NCBI RefSeq assembly: GCF_039523035.1 | Contig: NZ_BAAAEN010000002.1 | Coordinates: forward strand, 62,001 to 126,000 | Reading direction: 5' to 3' | Origin: Pigmentiphaga daeguensis | GTDB lineage: Bacteria > Pseudomonadota > Gammaproteobacteria > Burkholderiales > Burkholderiaceae_B | DNA length: 64,000 bases | Shown here: piece after piece, positions 42,184-49,611 of the stretch | Position numbering within the stretch: the stretch's first letter is position 1 | Layout: the number at the start of each line of letters is the position of its first letter | The notes under the pieces: model-generated | Told to the model about the DNA's origin: nothing | What the model saw: the letters and a program-made list of their open reading frames with translations, nothing else | The model's database searches: none | Position numbers and translations under genes: made by a program

Positions 42184-43605
42184 ATGCACGCCGTCTCTCC
42201 CAACGATGCATTTCTTGATCGCCTGGCCGCGTTCTGCATCCGTTCCCGCCGCTTCGAGATCGATGCCGCCTGTCGCGAGGCTGTCAGGAAGATCGTGCTG
42301 GACTCGTTCGGCGTGGTGCTGGGTGCGCTGGACCATCGCGCCGCCCGGTGCGCGCGCAAGTTTGCCGCCTGCTTTCCGGTGCCCGCGGGCGGGGCCCGGC
42401 TGTGGGGAACCGGCGAGCGCGTCGGCATCGAGCATGCGGCCCTGCTCAACAGTCCGCCGCTGCGCGCCTACGACTTCAACGATTTCTATCTCGGCCGCCT
42501 GGGCGGCGCCCATCCCAGCGACATCCTGACGGGCGTGATCGCGGTGGCCGAGTCGGCCGGCGCGGGCGGCCGGGAGGTGACGCGGGCCTTGTGCCTGGGC
42601 TACGAGACGATCGTCGCCATGAGCGACTACATCGATCCCGACCGCGCAGGCTGGGACTACCCGTGCCTGACCGCGCTGGGCGCCACGGCCGCGGTCGGCG
42701 ACATGCTGGAGCTCGATCATGCGCAGTTCCGGCAGGCGTTCTCGATCACCGTGAATGCGAACTATCCGTCGCTGGAAGCGGAGTCTTCCGAGTTCGACGC
42801 GCATGGCGAGCTGACCATGTGGAAACGCTTCAACGGCGGCGACGGGGTCCGGCACTCGATCTACGCCTGCCACCTGGCCAAGTGCGGTGTGGAGGGCGTG
42901 GTTCGCCCCTTCGAAGGGAAGTTCGGCTATCTCGCCAAGCTGCAGGTTACCCCCGACGAGGCGGAACAGGCCATGCGGCGCATCGAAGGCATCGAGCGCT
43001 TCGAAGGCATCACCCGCGGCAGCTTCAAGCGCTGGCCGGTCGGATCGCGCGCGCAGAGCGCCATCCAGTCGGCCCTGCGCGCGCGTGCCGCATGGCAGGA
43101 AGCCGGCCGGTCGTCCGGCACGATCGCCAAGGTGACCGTGCATGCCGACCCCGGGGTATATCGCCACCTGTACGAGATCCGCGTCGATCCGTTCGCGCCC
43201 CGCACGCGCGAGGCCGCCGACCATTCCCTGCCCTACATCGTCGCGGCCGCGCTGGTGCAGGGCGGCATCGGCCCCGCCAGCTTCGAGGCGCCGCTGCGCG
43301 AATCGCCCGAGCTGCGCCGGCTGCTGGATGGCCGCGTCCGGGTGGTGCAGGCCGAGCAGGCTTCGCCGTCCAACCTGTTGTCGGAAGTGGTGATCGAGGA
43401 CGAGGCCGGCAATCGCTGGAGCGGCGGCCGGGAGGCCGCGCCCGGGTCGGCCGGCGTGCCGATCTCGTTCGACACCCTGGTCGAGAAGTTCAAGGAAAAC
43501 CTGGGCGCAGGCCGGGCCGCGCAGGCCGAGGCATTGATCTCGGCCGTGGCGAATCTCGATGCTTGCGTCGACGTACGGAAACTGGTGAACGAGACGGTGG
43601 CCTGA
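42184..43605 (+). CDS. MmgE/PrpD family protein
   Basis: A 473-residue member of the family that contains 2-methylcitrate dehydratase and cis-aconitate decarboxylase. VLDSFGVVLGALDHRAAR near residue 38 and the all-helical N-domain followed by the small C-terminal domain are recognisable. The usual hydrophobic stretch around AAALLNSP is ALLNSPPLRAYDFNDFYLG, with acidic residues DFND at the expected active-site position. Its substrate in this ring-degradation cluster is unclear. A second, divergent MmgE/PrpD gene lies at 62176. Confidence 0.85.
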   Translation: MHAVSPNDAFLDRLAAFCIRSRRFEIDAACREAVRKIVLDSFGVVLGALDHRAARCARKFAACFPVPAGGARLWGTGERVGIEHAALLNSPPLRAYDFNDFYLGRLGGAHPSDILTGVIAVAESAGAGGREVTRALCLGYETIVAMSDYIDPDRAGWDYPCLTALGATAAVGDMLELDHAQFRQAFSITVNANYPSLEAESSEFDAHGELTMWKRFNGGDGVRHSIYACHLAKCGVEGVVRPFEGKFGYLAKLQVTPDEAEQAMRRIEGIERFEGITRGSFKRWPVGSRAQSAIQSALRARAAWQEAGRSSGTIAKVTVHADPGVYRHLYEIRVDPFAPRTREAADHSLPYIVAAALVQGGIGPASFEAPLRESPELRRLLDGRVRVVQAEQASPSNLLSEVVIEDEAGNRWSGGREAAPGSAGVPISFDTLVEKFKENLGAGRAAQAEALISAVANLDACVDVRKLVNETVA

Positions 43606-43687
43606 AAGCCATCGCCTCTGGATGCCGCGCAGGCAGCGTGCTTGGCGGTGGATGTGCCGTGTAGAGCTTCTATGAGAGGGCCTTGCC

Positions 43688-44662
43688 ATGCTTACCCGTT
43701 CAGTCTGGAAATTCCTGCTTGTCCTGTGCTGTGCCGCGAGTTCGTCCCTGGCGCTGGCCGACGACTTCCCCAACAAGGCCGTGCGCTTCATCGTGCCCTT
43801 CTCGCAAGGTACCGGACCTGACCGCCTGGCCCGCCTGGTCGGGGAAGAGCTGGCGAAGGTCTGGAAGGTCCCGGTGGTGGTGGAGAACCGGCTCGGGGCG
43901 TCGGGCCACGTCGGCGCCCAGGTCCTGGCCCAGTCGCAGCCCGACGGCTATACCGTCGGCGTCATGGGCAGCAACATCTCGGTCACCGCGCACCTGATGA
44001 AGTCCGATACCTTCGTGCCCATGCGCGACCTGCAGCCGCTGATCATCGCGGGCTATGGCGACATGACGCTAGTGGTCTCGGGCAAGTCGCGCTTCAACAC
44101 GCTGACGGAGTTCCTGGACTACGCCAAGGCCAATCGCGGCAAGGTGGCGTTCGCCAGCGCCGGCATAGGCTCGCCTTCGCACATCTTCATCGCCCAGTTG
44201 CAGCAGAAGACGGGCACCGAATTCCTGCACGTGCCGTACAAGGGCACGGCCCCGGCCGTGACCGATCTGATCGGCGGCCAGGTCGAGGCGTTCTTCATCG
44301 CCACTCATACCGTCAAGCCCTATCTCGCCTCGGGCCAGTTGAAGGCGCTGGGCGTGGGGGCCGAGCAGCGCAACTCCCATGCGCCCGACATTCCTTCCTT
44401 CGCCGAACTGGGCGTGAAGGATTTCTCGACCGAAGCGTGGTACGGCTTCATGCTGCCGACCGGCGTGCCCGCGCCGGTTGCCGAGAAGCTGTACCGCGAC
44501 ATCCATGCGATCGTCAGCAACGAACCCGTCCGCGGCCAGCTCGACAAGTTCGGGCTGACGATGCGGCCGTCCACGACCGCCGAGATGCGCGAGTTCGTCG
44601 GCAAGGAATTCCGGCGCTACGGCGAAGTCATCGCGCAATACAACATCAAGGCGGAGGAGTAG
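43688..44662 (+). CDS. Bug-family tripartite tricarboxylate transporter receptor
   Basis: A 324-residue periplasmic receptor with signal peptide FLLVLCCAASSSLALA. FPNKAVRFIVPFSQGTGPDRLARL is the Bug start with GTGPD in place of GGGTD. NRLGASGHVGAQVLAQSQPDGYT, FASAGIGSPSH and FLHVPYKGTAPAV are family hallmarks. The 82-nt gap after the PrpD gene may hold a separate signal. It probably binds the aromatic acid or dicarboxylate degraded by the operon. No membrane partner is encoded here. Confidence 0.9.
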   Translation: MLTRSVWKFLLVLCCAASSSLALADDFPNKAVRFIVPFSQGTGPDRLARLVGEELAKVWKVPVVVENRLGASGHVGAQVLAQSQPDGYTVGVMGSNISVTAHLMKSDTFVPMRDLQPLIIAGYGDMTLVVSGKSRFNTLTEFLDYAKANRGKVAFASAGIGSPSHIFIAQLQQKTGTEFLHVPYKGTAPAVTDLIGGQVEAFFIATHTVKPYLASGQLKALGVGAEQRNSHAPDIPSFAELGVKDFSTEAWYGFMLPTGVPAPVAEKLYRDIHAIVSNEPVRGQLDKFGLTMRPSTTAEMREFVGKEFRRYGEVIAQYNIKAEE

Positions 44663-44666
44663 GGCG

Positions 44667-45410
44667 ATGCGGACAGGGGCGCAGCAGTTTCCCGCGGTGA
44701 TCGACGTCACTGGCATGTCGGTGCTCGTGGTGGGAGCGGAGGGCGGCGTCGGGCCCGCCGTGGTCGACGGCTTCGATGCCCATGGGGCCAGGGTCCATGC
44801 AGGATACCTGTCGCCCGGCGGCATCGCGGACATGTCCGGCGAACGCGTGCCGGCGCATGCGGAGCCGGCCGCGATCGGCGATTTCCTGGATCGGGTGGAA
44901 GCCGCCAATGGGCCGCTCGATGCCCTGGTCTTCGTCTCGCCGCCGGTATCGGTGGGCAAGGCGCTGGACATCGATCCGGCGCTGTATGCCCAGGTCGCGC
45001 GTGACGAACTGGTGCTGCCCGTGCTGTTGCTGCGCGATGCCGCGGCCCGGATGGCGCAGCGCGGCTTCGGGCGCCTGCTGTCGTTCTGCTCGATGTCGGG
45101 CAAGACCGGCGCCCACCCGGGGGTCAGCCCCTATGCCGCGGCCAAGGGCGGCCTGATCGCGTTCACCCGCTCGCTGGCGGCGGAACTGGCGCCGCAGGGC
45201 GTCACGGTCAACGCCATCGCCACGGCGCTGTTCGACGTCCAGGTGACCAAGACGGGGGAGGACCTGGAGCACGTGCTCAAGGGCATTCCGGTCGGACGCG
45301 TGGGACGCTCGCAGGAGGCCGCCGCGGCCGCCCTGTTCCTTGCCTCGCGCCTGTCCGGCTACATCACGGGGGAAACGCTGAACATGTCCGGCGGGCGCTT
45401 CATGGATTGA
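44667..45410 (+). CDS. Short-chain dehydrogenase/reductase
   Basis: A 247-residue classical SDR. The cofactor loop is VGAEGGVG (residues 22-29), where TGxxxGxG is usual, so the first Thr is Val. The catalytic set is Ser142 or Ser144, Tyr156 and Lys160 (SPYAAAKGG). The C-terminus (GYITGETLNMSGGRFMD) is standard. In a Rieske dioxygenase operon the expected role is cis-diol dehydrogenation to a catechol. It is convergent with the GntR regulator gene, their stops 13 nt apart. Confidence 0.88.
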   Translation: MRTGAQQFPAVIDVTGMSVLVVGAEGGVGPAVVDGFDAHGARVHAGYLSPGGIADMSGERVPAHAEPAAIGDFLDRVEAANGPLDALVFVSPPVSVGKALDIDPALYAQVARDELVLPVLLLRDAAARMAQRGFGRLLSFCSMSGKTGAHPGVSPYAAAKGGLIAFTRSLAAELAPQGVTVNAIATALFDVQVTKTGEDLEHVLKGIPVGRVGRSQEAAAAALFLASRLSGYITGETLNMSGGRFMD

Positions 45411-45423
45411 ACCTCGCCCCGGA

Positions 45424-46140
45424 CTACAGGCGCACGCGCAGGACCGCCACCGCGTTCTGCATGAATACCGGCGTGTAGTCGGGGTCGATCAGCTTGATCG
45501 AAGCGGTGGCCGAGCGCACGAGCTGCAGGGTCTGGATGCGCTGCGCCGCCTGGAGGTCTTCGGTTTCGTAGGCGTGCAGCAGGCCGGCATGGTCGCCGTG
45601 GTCGTCGGCGAAAAGCGAGGGCGAGGTCTGTTCGAGCGAGTAGCGCGCGCGCTCGGTCCGGTGCCAGTACTCGTCCATCTTGTCGATGTACATCCTGCCC
45701 GCCGGCCGGTTCAGGCGACGGTGGAAATCCAGGTGCAGGTCGCGCCAGTGGCTGGACTGCTCGTCGCCCTGGCGCGACATCCTGTCCACCACCTTCTTGC
45801 AGGCGGCCAGTTCGGCGCGGCTCAGCCGCCCCATGGAAACCTGGGTGGCGATGGCCTGGCAGGCGATCCACAGGCCGTAGATCTGGTCGACTTCCTCGGC
45901 CGTGAGCTGGGTGACCGTCATCCGGTACTTGAACCGCGCCTCGGCCAGCCCGTCGGCCTGGAGCATGCGCAGCGCCTCGCGCACCGGCGTGCGGCTGACG
46001 CCATATTTCTGGGAAATATGGACCTGGTTCAGCTCGTGGCCGGGTTGGAACTCGCCCTGGAAAATGCATTTGCGCAGCGCTTCGTAGATGCGCACTGCCT
46101 CGAGGTCGGTCTCGGCGCCCGCGCCGTCGGTCTTCGCCAT
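45424..46140 (-). CDS. GntR-family (FCD-type) transcriptional regulator
   Basis: A 238-residue regulator. The winged helix reads IYEALRKCIFQGEFQPGHELNQVHISQKYGVSRTPVREALRMLQADG (split across residues 15-61) and the C-terminal FCD domain has the acidic/histidine pattern in WRDLHLDFHRRLNRPAG. It is convergent with the SDR gene and probably controls the dioxygenase/aldolase divergent promoter through the AAAAGTG palindrome. Its ATG is only 10 nt past the dut stop on the same strand, so it may also be read through from the dut operon. Confidence 0.9.
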   Translation of the reverse strand: MAKTDGAGAETDLEAVRIYEALRKCIFQGEFQPGHELNQVHISQKYGVSRTPVREALRMLQADGLAEARFKYRMTVTQLTAEEVDQIYGLWIACQAIATQVSMGRLSRAELAACKKVVDRMSRQGDEQSSHWRDLHLDFHRRLNRPAGRMYIDKMDEYWHRTERARYSLEQTSPSLFADDHGDHAGLLHAYETEDLQAAQRIQTLQLVRSATASIKLIDPDYTPVFMQNAVAVLRVRL

Positions 46141-46150
46141 GGACGCGCGG

Positions 46151-46600
46151 TCAATGCTTGCCGGTGCTTCCGAACCCGCCCGCGCCGCGGTCGGATTCCG
46201 TGAAATCGTCCACCACGTTGAAGCTCACCTGGGCCACCGGCACAATGATCATCTGCGCCAGGCGCTCCATGGGCTGGAGCACGAACGCTTCCTGGCCACG
46301 GTTCCAGGTGGACACCATCAACTGCCCCTGGTAGTCGGAATCGATCAGACCGACCAGGTTGCCCAGCACGATGCCGTGCTTGTGGCCCAGGCCCGAGCGC
46401 GGCAGGATCATCGCGGCGTAGCCGGGATCGGCGATGTGGACGGCCAGGCCCGTCGGCACCAGCACGGTCTGGCCGGGCTGGATCGTCTGCGGCGCATCCA
46501 GGCAGGCGCGCAGGTCCAGGCCGGCGGAACCGGGGGTGGCGTAGGCGGGCAGGTAGTCGCGCATGCGCGCGTCGAGGATCTTCAGGTCTACGGATTTCAT
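46151..46600 (-). CDS. dut: dUTP diphosphatase
   Basis: A 149-residue trimeric dUTPase that hydrolyses dUTP to dUMP and pyrophosphate. All five motifs are present: PGSAGLDLRA (1), PRSGLGHKHGIVL (2), GLIDSDYQGQLMV (3), ERLAQMIIVPV (4) and RGAGGFGSTGKH (5). The ATG at 46600 overlaps the stop of the upstream membrane-protein gene. The order coaBC, small membrane protein, dut is consistent with the frequent dfp-dut linkage in proteobacteria. Confidence 0.97.
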   Translation of the reverse strand: MKSVDLKILDARMRDYLPAYATPGSAGLDLRACLDAPQTIQPGQTVLVPTGLAVHIADPGYAAMILPRSGLGHKHGIVLGNLVGLIDSDYQGQLMVSTWNRGQEAFVLQPMERLAQMIIVPVAQVSFNVVDDFTESDRGAGGFGSTGKH

Positions 46601-47154
46601 GCGTTGCGATGGGAGGAGCGTTGATTGCGGTTGGGAGGCACGAAGGGCGGCAGCGTCGTGCCGGGTATGCCCTGAGCGCCGCGCAGCGTCTGGCGGCCCC
46701 GGCGGAACAGCGAGCGCGCGACGAAGAACAGGATGAGGGTGCGGACGATGTTGAAGGGTTCGAGCGGGTCGTGGTCCATGAGCGCCGCGGCGATGCTGCC
46801 CATGGTCAGGAAGCCGAACAGCACGCCCAGCAGGATCTGGACGGTGCCCTTGACCGCGCTGTTGCCCTGGGCCGCCAGCGTGGCGCGCGAGGCCGGCTCG
46901 CTGACGCCGGCCGGCATGTTGGCCGAGGGTGCAGAGGGCGCCGTGGGCGCGGACGGGATGCCGGTGCCCGCGGTGTATTGCTGGCCGGGGCTGCGCGTGT
47001 CCTTCTGCGCGCCCGGCAGCCGCAGCGCCGGCCGGAAGCCGCCCGTGCCGGTCTTGAGCAGGCCCTGCGCGCCCGGCGTGCCGGCACCGCGATTGACCAT
47101 CTTGTCGATATAGGCGGCGTAGTCGCCGTTGGGGGGTTCCGCGTCGAAGGGCAT
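46597..47154 (-). CDS. Hypothetical membrane protein between coaBC and dut
   Basis: A 185-residue protein that I do not recognise by family. The N-terminal ~100 residues are Pro/Ala/Thr-rich and likely disordered. A hydrophobic segment (VQILLGVLFGFLTMGSIAAALM, about residues 107-128) predicts one membrane helix, and a second weaker one may follow (IVRTLILFFVARSLF). The C-terminus is basic (FRRGRQTLRG... NRNQRSSHRNA). It overlaps the dut start by 4 nt and starts 20 nt after coaBC, so the three genes form an operon. Confidence 0.65.
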   Translation of the reverse strand: MPFDAEPPNGDYAAYIDKMVNRGAGTPGAQGLLKTGTGGFRPALRLPGAQKDTRSPGQQYTAGTGIPSAPTAPSAPSANMPAGVSEPASRATLAAQGNSAVKGTVQILLGVLFGFLTMGSIAAALMDHDPLEPFNIVRTLILFFVARSLFRRGRQTLRGAQGIPGTTLPPFVPPNRNQRSSHRNA

Positions 47155-47174
47155 GACGGTCCTCCTCGGATCGT

Positions 47175-48365
47175 TTACGAGCCGGCGCGCCGGCCGATTT
47201 CTGCCACCAGCTGCCGCGCGGCCGCGAGCTTGGACAGGCGGGCCAGCGGATGTTCGCCGGCGTCGTCGTACAGTACCAGGGTGGTGTCGTCGCGGCCCAG
47301 CACGTCCTGGGCCAGGTTGCCCACCAGCAGCGGCACGCGCTTGCGCGCGCGCTTCTCGGCGGCATGGCGGGCCAGGTCCTCGGTCTCGGCGGCGAAGCCC
47401 ACGCAATAGGGCGGGCGCGGCAGGGCCGCCACGGTGCCCAGGATGTCGGGGTTCTGCACGAACTCCAGGGCCGGCGGCCGGCCGTCGGTTTTCTTCAGCT
47501 TGCTGGCGCTGACCTCCTTGACCCGCCAGTCGGCCACCGCCGCGACGGCCACGAAGATGTCGGCATCCGGCACGCCAGCCATCACGGCATCGAGCATGTC
47601 GCGCGCGGTCGTCACGTCCACCCGGCGCACCCCGCGTGGCGCGGCCAGTGCGGTGGGGCCGGACACCAGCGTGACCTCGGCGCCCGCCTCGCGTGCCGCG
47701 CGCGCGATGGCATAGCCCATCTTGCCCGAGGAAACATTGGTCAGCACTCGTACCGGGTCGATGGGTTCGGACGTGGGGCCGGCCGTGACCAGCACCCGCT
47801 TGCCGGCCAGCACCTTGGGCTGGAAGTGGGCGATCAGGTCCTCGAGGATCTCGTGCGGTTCCAGCATGCGGCCGGAACCGACTTCGCCGCAGGCCTGATC
47901 GCCTTCGGCCGGGCCCAGCAGCGTGACGCCGTCCGCGCGCAGCTGCGCGGCGTTGCGCTGGGTGGCCGGATTGGCCCACATCTCGCGGTTCATCGCCGGC
48001 ACCACCAGCAGCGGGCAGGCGCGGGCCACGCACAGCGTGGACAACAGGTCGTCCGCCATGCCGTGCGCCAGCTTGGCCAGGAAATCGGTGCTGGCAGGCG
48101 CGATCAATACCGCGTCCGCCCCGCGCGTCAGGTTGATGTGCGCCATGTTGTTGGGCATGCGCGCATCCCACTGGTCCACGTAGACCGGCCGGCCCGACAG
48201 CGCCTGCATCGTGACCGGCGTGACGAAGTGCGTCGCGGCCTCGGTCATGACCACGTCCACCGTCGCGCCGCGCTCGGTCAGGCGCCGCACCAGCTCGCAG
48301 ATCTTGTAGCAGGCGATGCCGCCGGTCATACCGAGGACGAAGCGCTTGTTGGCGAGGTCGGACAT
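47175..48365 (-). CDS. coaBC: Phosphopantothenoylcysteine decarboxylase / phosphopantothenate-cysteine ligase
   Basis: A 396-residue bifunctional CoA-biosynthesis enzyme. The flavin-dependent CoaC part (1-180) shows GMTGGIACYKICELVR, IAPASTDFLAKLAHGMADDLLS and PAMNREMWANPATQRN. The CoaB ligase part begins at AGKRVLVTAGPTSEPIDPVRVLTN (split) and has NVSSGKMGYAIA and KLKKTDG. The ATG at 48365 begins SDLANKRFVLGMTGG; upstream in-frame sequence reads through a promoter-like gap and is ignored. It starts an operon with a small membrane protein and dut. Confidence 0.96.
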   Translation of the reverse strand: MSDLANKRFVLGMTGGIACYKICELVRRLTERGATVDVVMTEAATHFVTPVTMQALSGRPVYVDQWDARMPNNMAHINLTRGADAVLIAPASTDFLAKLAHGMADDLLSTLCVARACPLLVVPAMNREMWANPATQRNAAQLRADGVTLLGPAEGDQACGEVGSGRMLEPHEILEDLIAHFQPKVLAGKRVLVTAGPTSEPIDPVRVLTNVSSGKMGYAIARAAREAGAEVTLVSGPTALAAPRGVRRVDVTTARDMLDAVMAGVPDADIFVAVAAVADWRVKEVSASKLKKTDGRPPALEFVQNPDILGTVAALPRPPYCVGFAAETEDLARHAAEKRARKRVPLLVGNLAQDVLGRDDTTLVLYDDAGEHPLARLSKLAAARQLVAEIGRRAGS

Positions 48366-48508
48366 GAGGCCGGGCCGGGGAAATTGGAATGGTTCATTAT
48401 ACGGCGCCACTTCGCCGCGCCTTCCCCTGCGCGCAGGAGCCTGCGAGGTTCCTTTTAGCGTGAACGGGCTCTTTACTTGAACCTGGACACTACACGCCTC
48501 CCCTGGCA

Positions 48509-48534
48509 AAATAGGACTAAATTTAGCCCTATTT
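48509..48534. promoter_or_regulatory. 26-bp palindromic operator of the toxin-antitoxin operon
   Basis: AAATAGG (48509-48515) and CCTATTT (48528-48534) flank a perfect CTAAATTTAG core (48517-48526), with a single mismatched pair between core and arms. It lies 10 bp before the antitoxin ATG and next to its ribosome site (AGGAGG, 48535-48540). It is the expected autoregulatory site for the antitoxin or toxin-antitoxin complex. Confidence 0.8.
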
Positions 48535-48544
48535 AGGAGGCTGC

Positions 48545-48796
48545 ATGGAAGAGATCCATAGCTTGCTGACCGTCAGCATCTCCGAGTTCAAGCAGAACCC
48601 TGGCAAGGTGGTCGAGGAGGCCCATGGGCAGCCGGTAGCCGTGCTCAACCATAATCGCCCTGCCTTCTACACCGTCTCCCCGGAGCTCATGGCGCAAATG
48701 GCCGAGTTGTACGACGAACGCCAACTCGAACCATTGGTGCGCTCGCGCCTGAAGTCCCTCGACCAGGCCGTCGAAGTCAGCCTCGACGACCTGTAA
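48545..48796 (+). CDS. Type II antitoxin, Phd/YefM (StbD/RelB-like)
   Basis: An 83-residue antitoxin. SISEFKQNPGKVVEEAHGQPVAVLNHNRPAFYTVSPEL is the Phd/YefM DNA-binding fold (split here around residues 11-50), with the StbD-like NHNRPAFY motif. The C-terminal part (RSRLKSLDQAVEVSLDDL) should wrap the toxin. It sits behind AGGAGG and a long palindrome, and the toxin ATG directly follows the stop codon. The GC content of the pair is visibly lower than that of flanking genes, suggesting acquisition. Confidence 0.92.
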   Translation: MEEIHSLLTVSISEFKQNPGKVVEEAHGQPVAVLNHNRPAFYTVSPELMAQMAELYDERQLEPLVRSRLKSLDQAVEVSLDDL

Positions 48797-49111
48797 ATGT
48801 CGTACAAACTATTCTTCCTGCCTGAGGCTCGGCAAGAGTGGGATGGGTTGGATGGTTCTCTCAGGACCCTGTTCAAAGCCGCGTTGAAAAAACGGCTGGA
48901 GACTCCACGGCTACCAGGCTCACAACTTCGCCCGCCCTTGGTCGATTGCTACAAGATCAAGCTACGCGGCGTCGGCTACAGATTGGTCTATTTGGTGCGG
49001 GACGAGGCGACCCCACCAGACATTGTCGTTCTGGTTGTGGGGCGCCGAGATGGTGGGATCTACGAAGCCGCGGCCGAAATGCTGGAGTCCGGCCGCAACG
49101 TGGACAAGTAG
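48797..49111 (+). CDS. Type II toxin, RelE/ParE family (StbE-like)
   Basis: A 104-residue RelE-fold toxin. FFLPEARQEWDGLDGSLRTLFKAALKKRLE is the N-terminal helix pair, DCYKIKLRGVGYRLVYLV the central strands, and VVGRRDGGIYEAA the C-terminal end, with Arg and Tyr residues at positions used by RelE-type ribosome-dependent mRNA endonucleases. The start immediately follows the antitoxin stop (TAAATG), a coupled arrangement. It is convergent with lspA, 8 nt away. Confidence 0.92.
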   Translation: MSYKLFFLPEARQEWDGLDGSLRTLFKAALKKRLETPRLPGSQLRPPLVDCYKIKLRGVGYRLVYLVRDEATPPDIVVLVVGRRDGGIYEAAAEMLESGRNVDK

Positions 49112-49119
49112 CTGCTCTA

Positions 49120-49611
49120 TTATGCAGAGGAAGGTTTCTTCCTTACTTCATCGATGATCAACAGCACCGCGCCCACCGTGATGGCCGAATCCGCCAGGTT
49201 GAACGCGGGGAAGAACCAGTCGCCGTAGTGCACCAGCACGAAGTCGATGACGTGGCCGTGGATGAAGCGGTCGATCACGTTGCCCAGGGCACCGCCCAGG
49301 ATCAGGGTCAGTGCCCACGAGAACAGCCGCTGGTGGCCGTGGCGGGACAGCATCCAGACGATGAAGCCGGACACCGCCAGCGCCAGGATGGTGAAGAACC
49401 AGCGTTGCCAGCCGTCGGCGCCGGCCAGGAAGCTGAAGGCCGCGCCGCGGTTGTACAGCAGTGTGAGGTCCAGCACCGGCAGCAGCGGCAGCCGCTCGCC
49501 GTAGGCGAACAGCTTGTCCACCGCGACCTTGGTGACCTGGTCGGCGACGATGATGAGCGCGGCGATGGCCAGCCAGGCGGCCAGCCGGGAACGCGGGACG
49601 GGCGCGCCCAT
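49120..49611 (-). CDS. lspA: Lipoprotein signal peptidase II
   Basis: A 163-residue inner-membrane aspartyl protease that removes signal peptides from prolipoproteins. Four membrane helices are apparent. The catalytic Asp123 is in GHVIDFVLVH and Asp141 in FNLADSAITVG; NRGAAFSFL near residue 54 and GNVIDRFIHG are conserved. The ATG at 49611 shares its A with the ileS stop (TGATG), so the two are translationally coupled, as usual in the ribF-ileS-lspA arrangement. Confidence 0.97.
   Translation of the reverse strand: MGAPVPRSRLAAWLAIAALIIVADQVTKVAVDKLFAYGERLPLLPVLDLTLLYNRGAAFSFLAGADGWQRWFFTILALAVSGFIVWMLSRHGHQRLFSWALTLILGGALGNVIDRFIHGHVIDFVLVHYGDWFFPAFNLADSAITVGAVLLIIDEVRKKPSSA

Noticed and set aside
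47155..48171. Continuation of the small membrane protein frame upstream through coaBC
   Set aside because: The upstream part is a shadow of coaBC; the ATG at 47154 begins the plausible protein.
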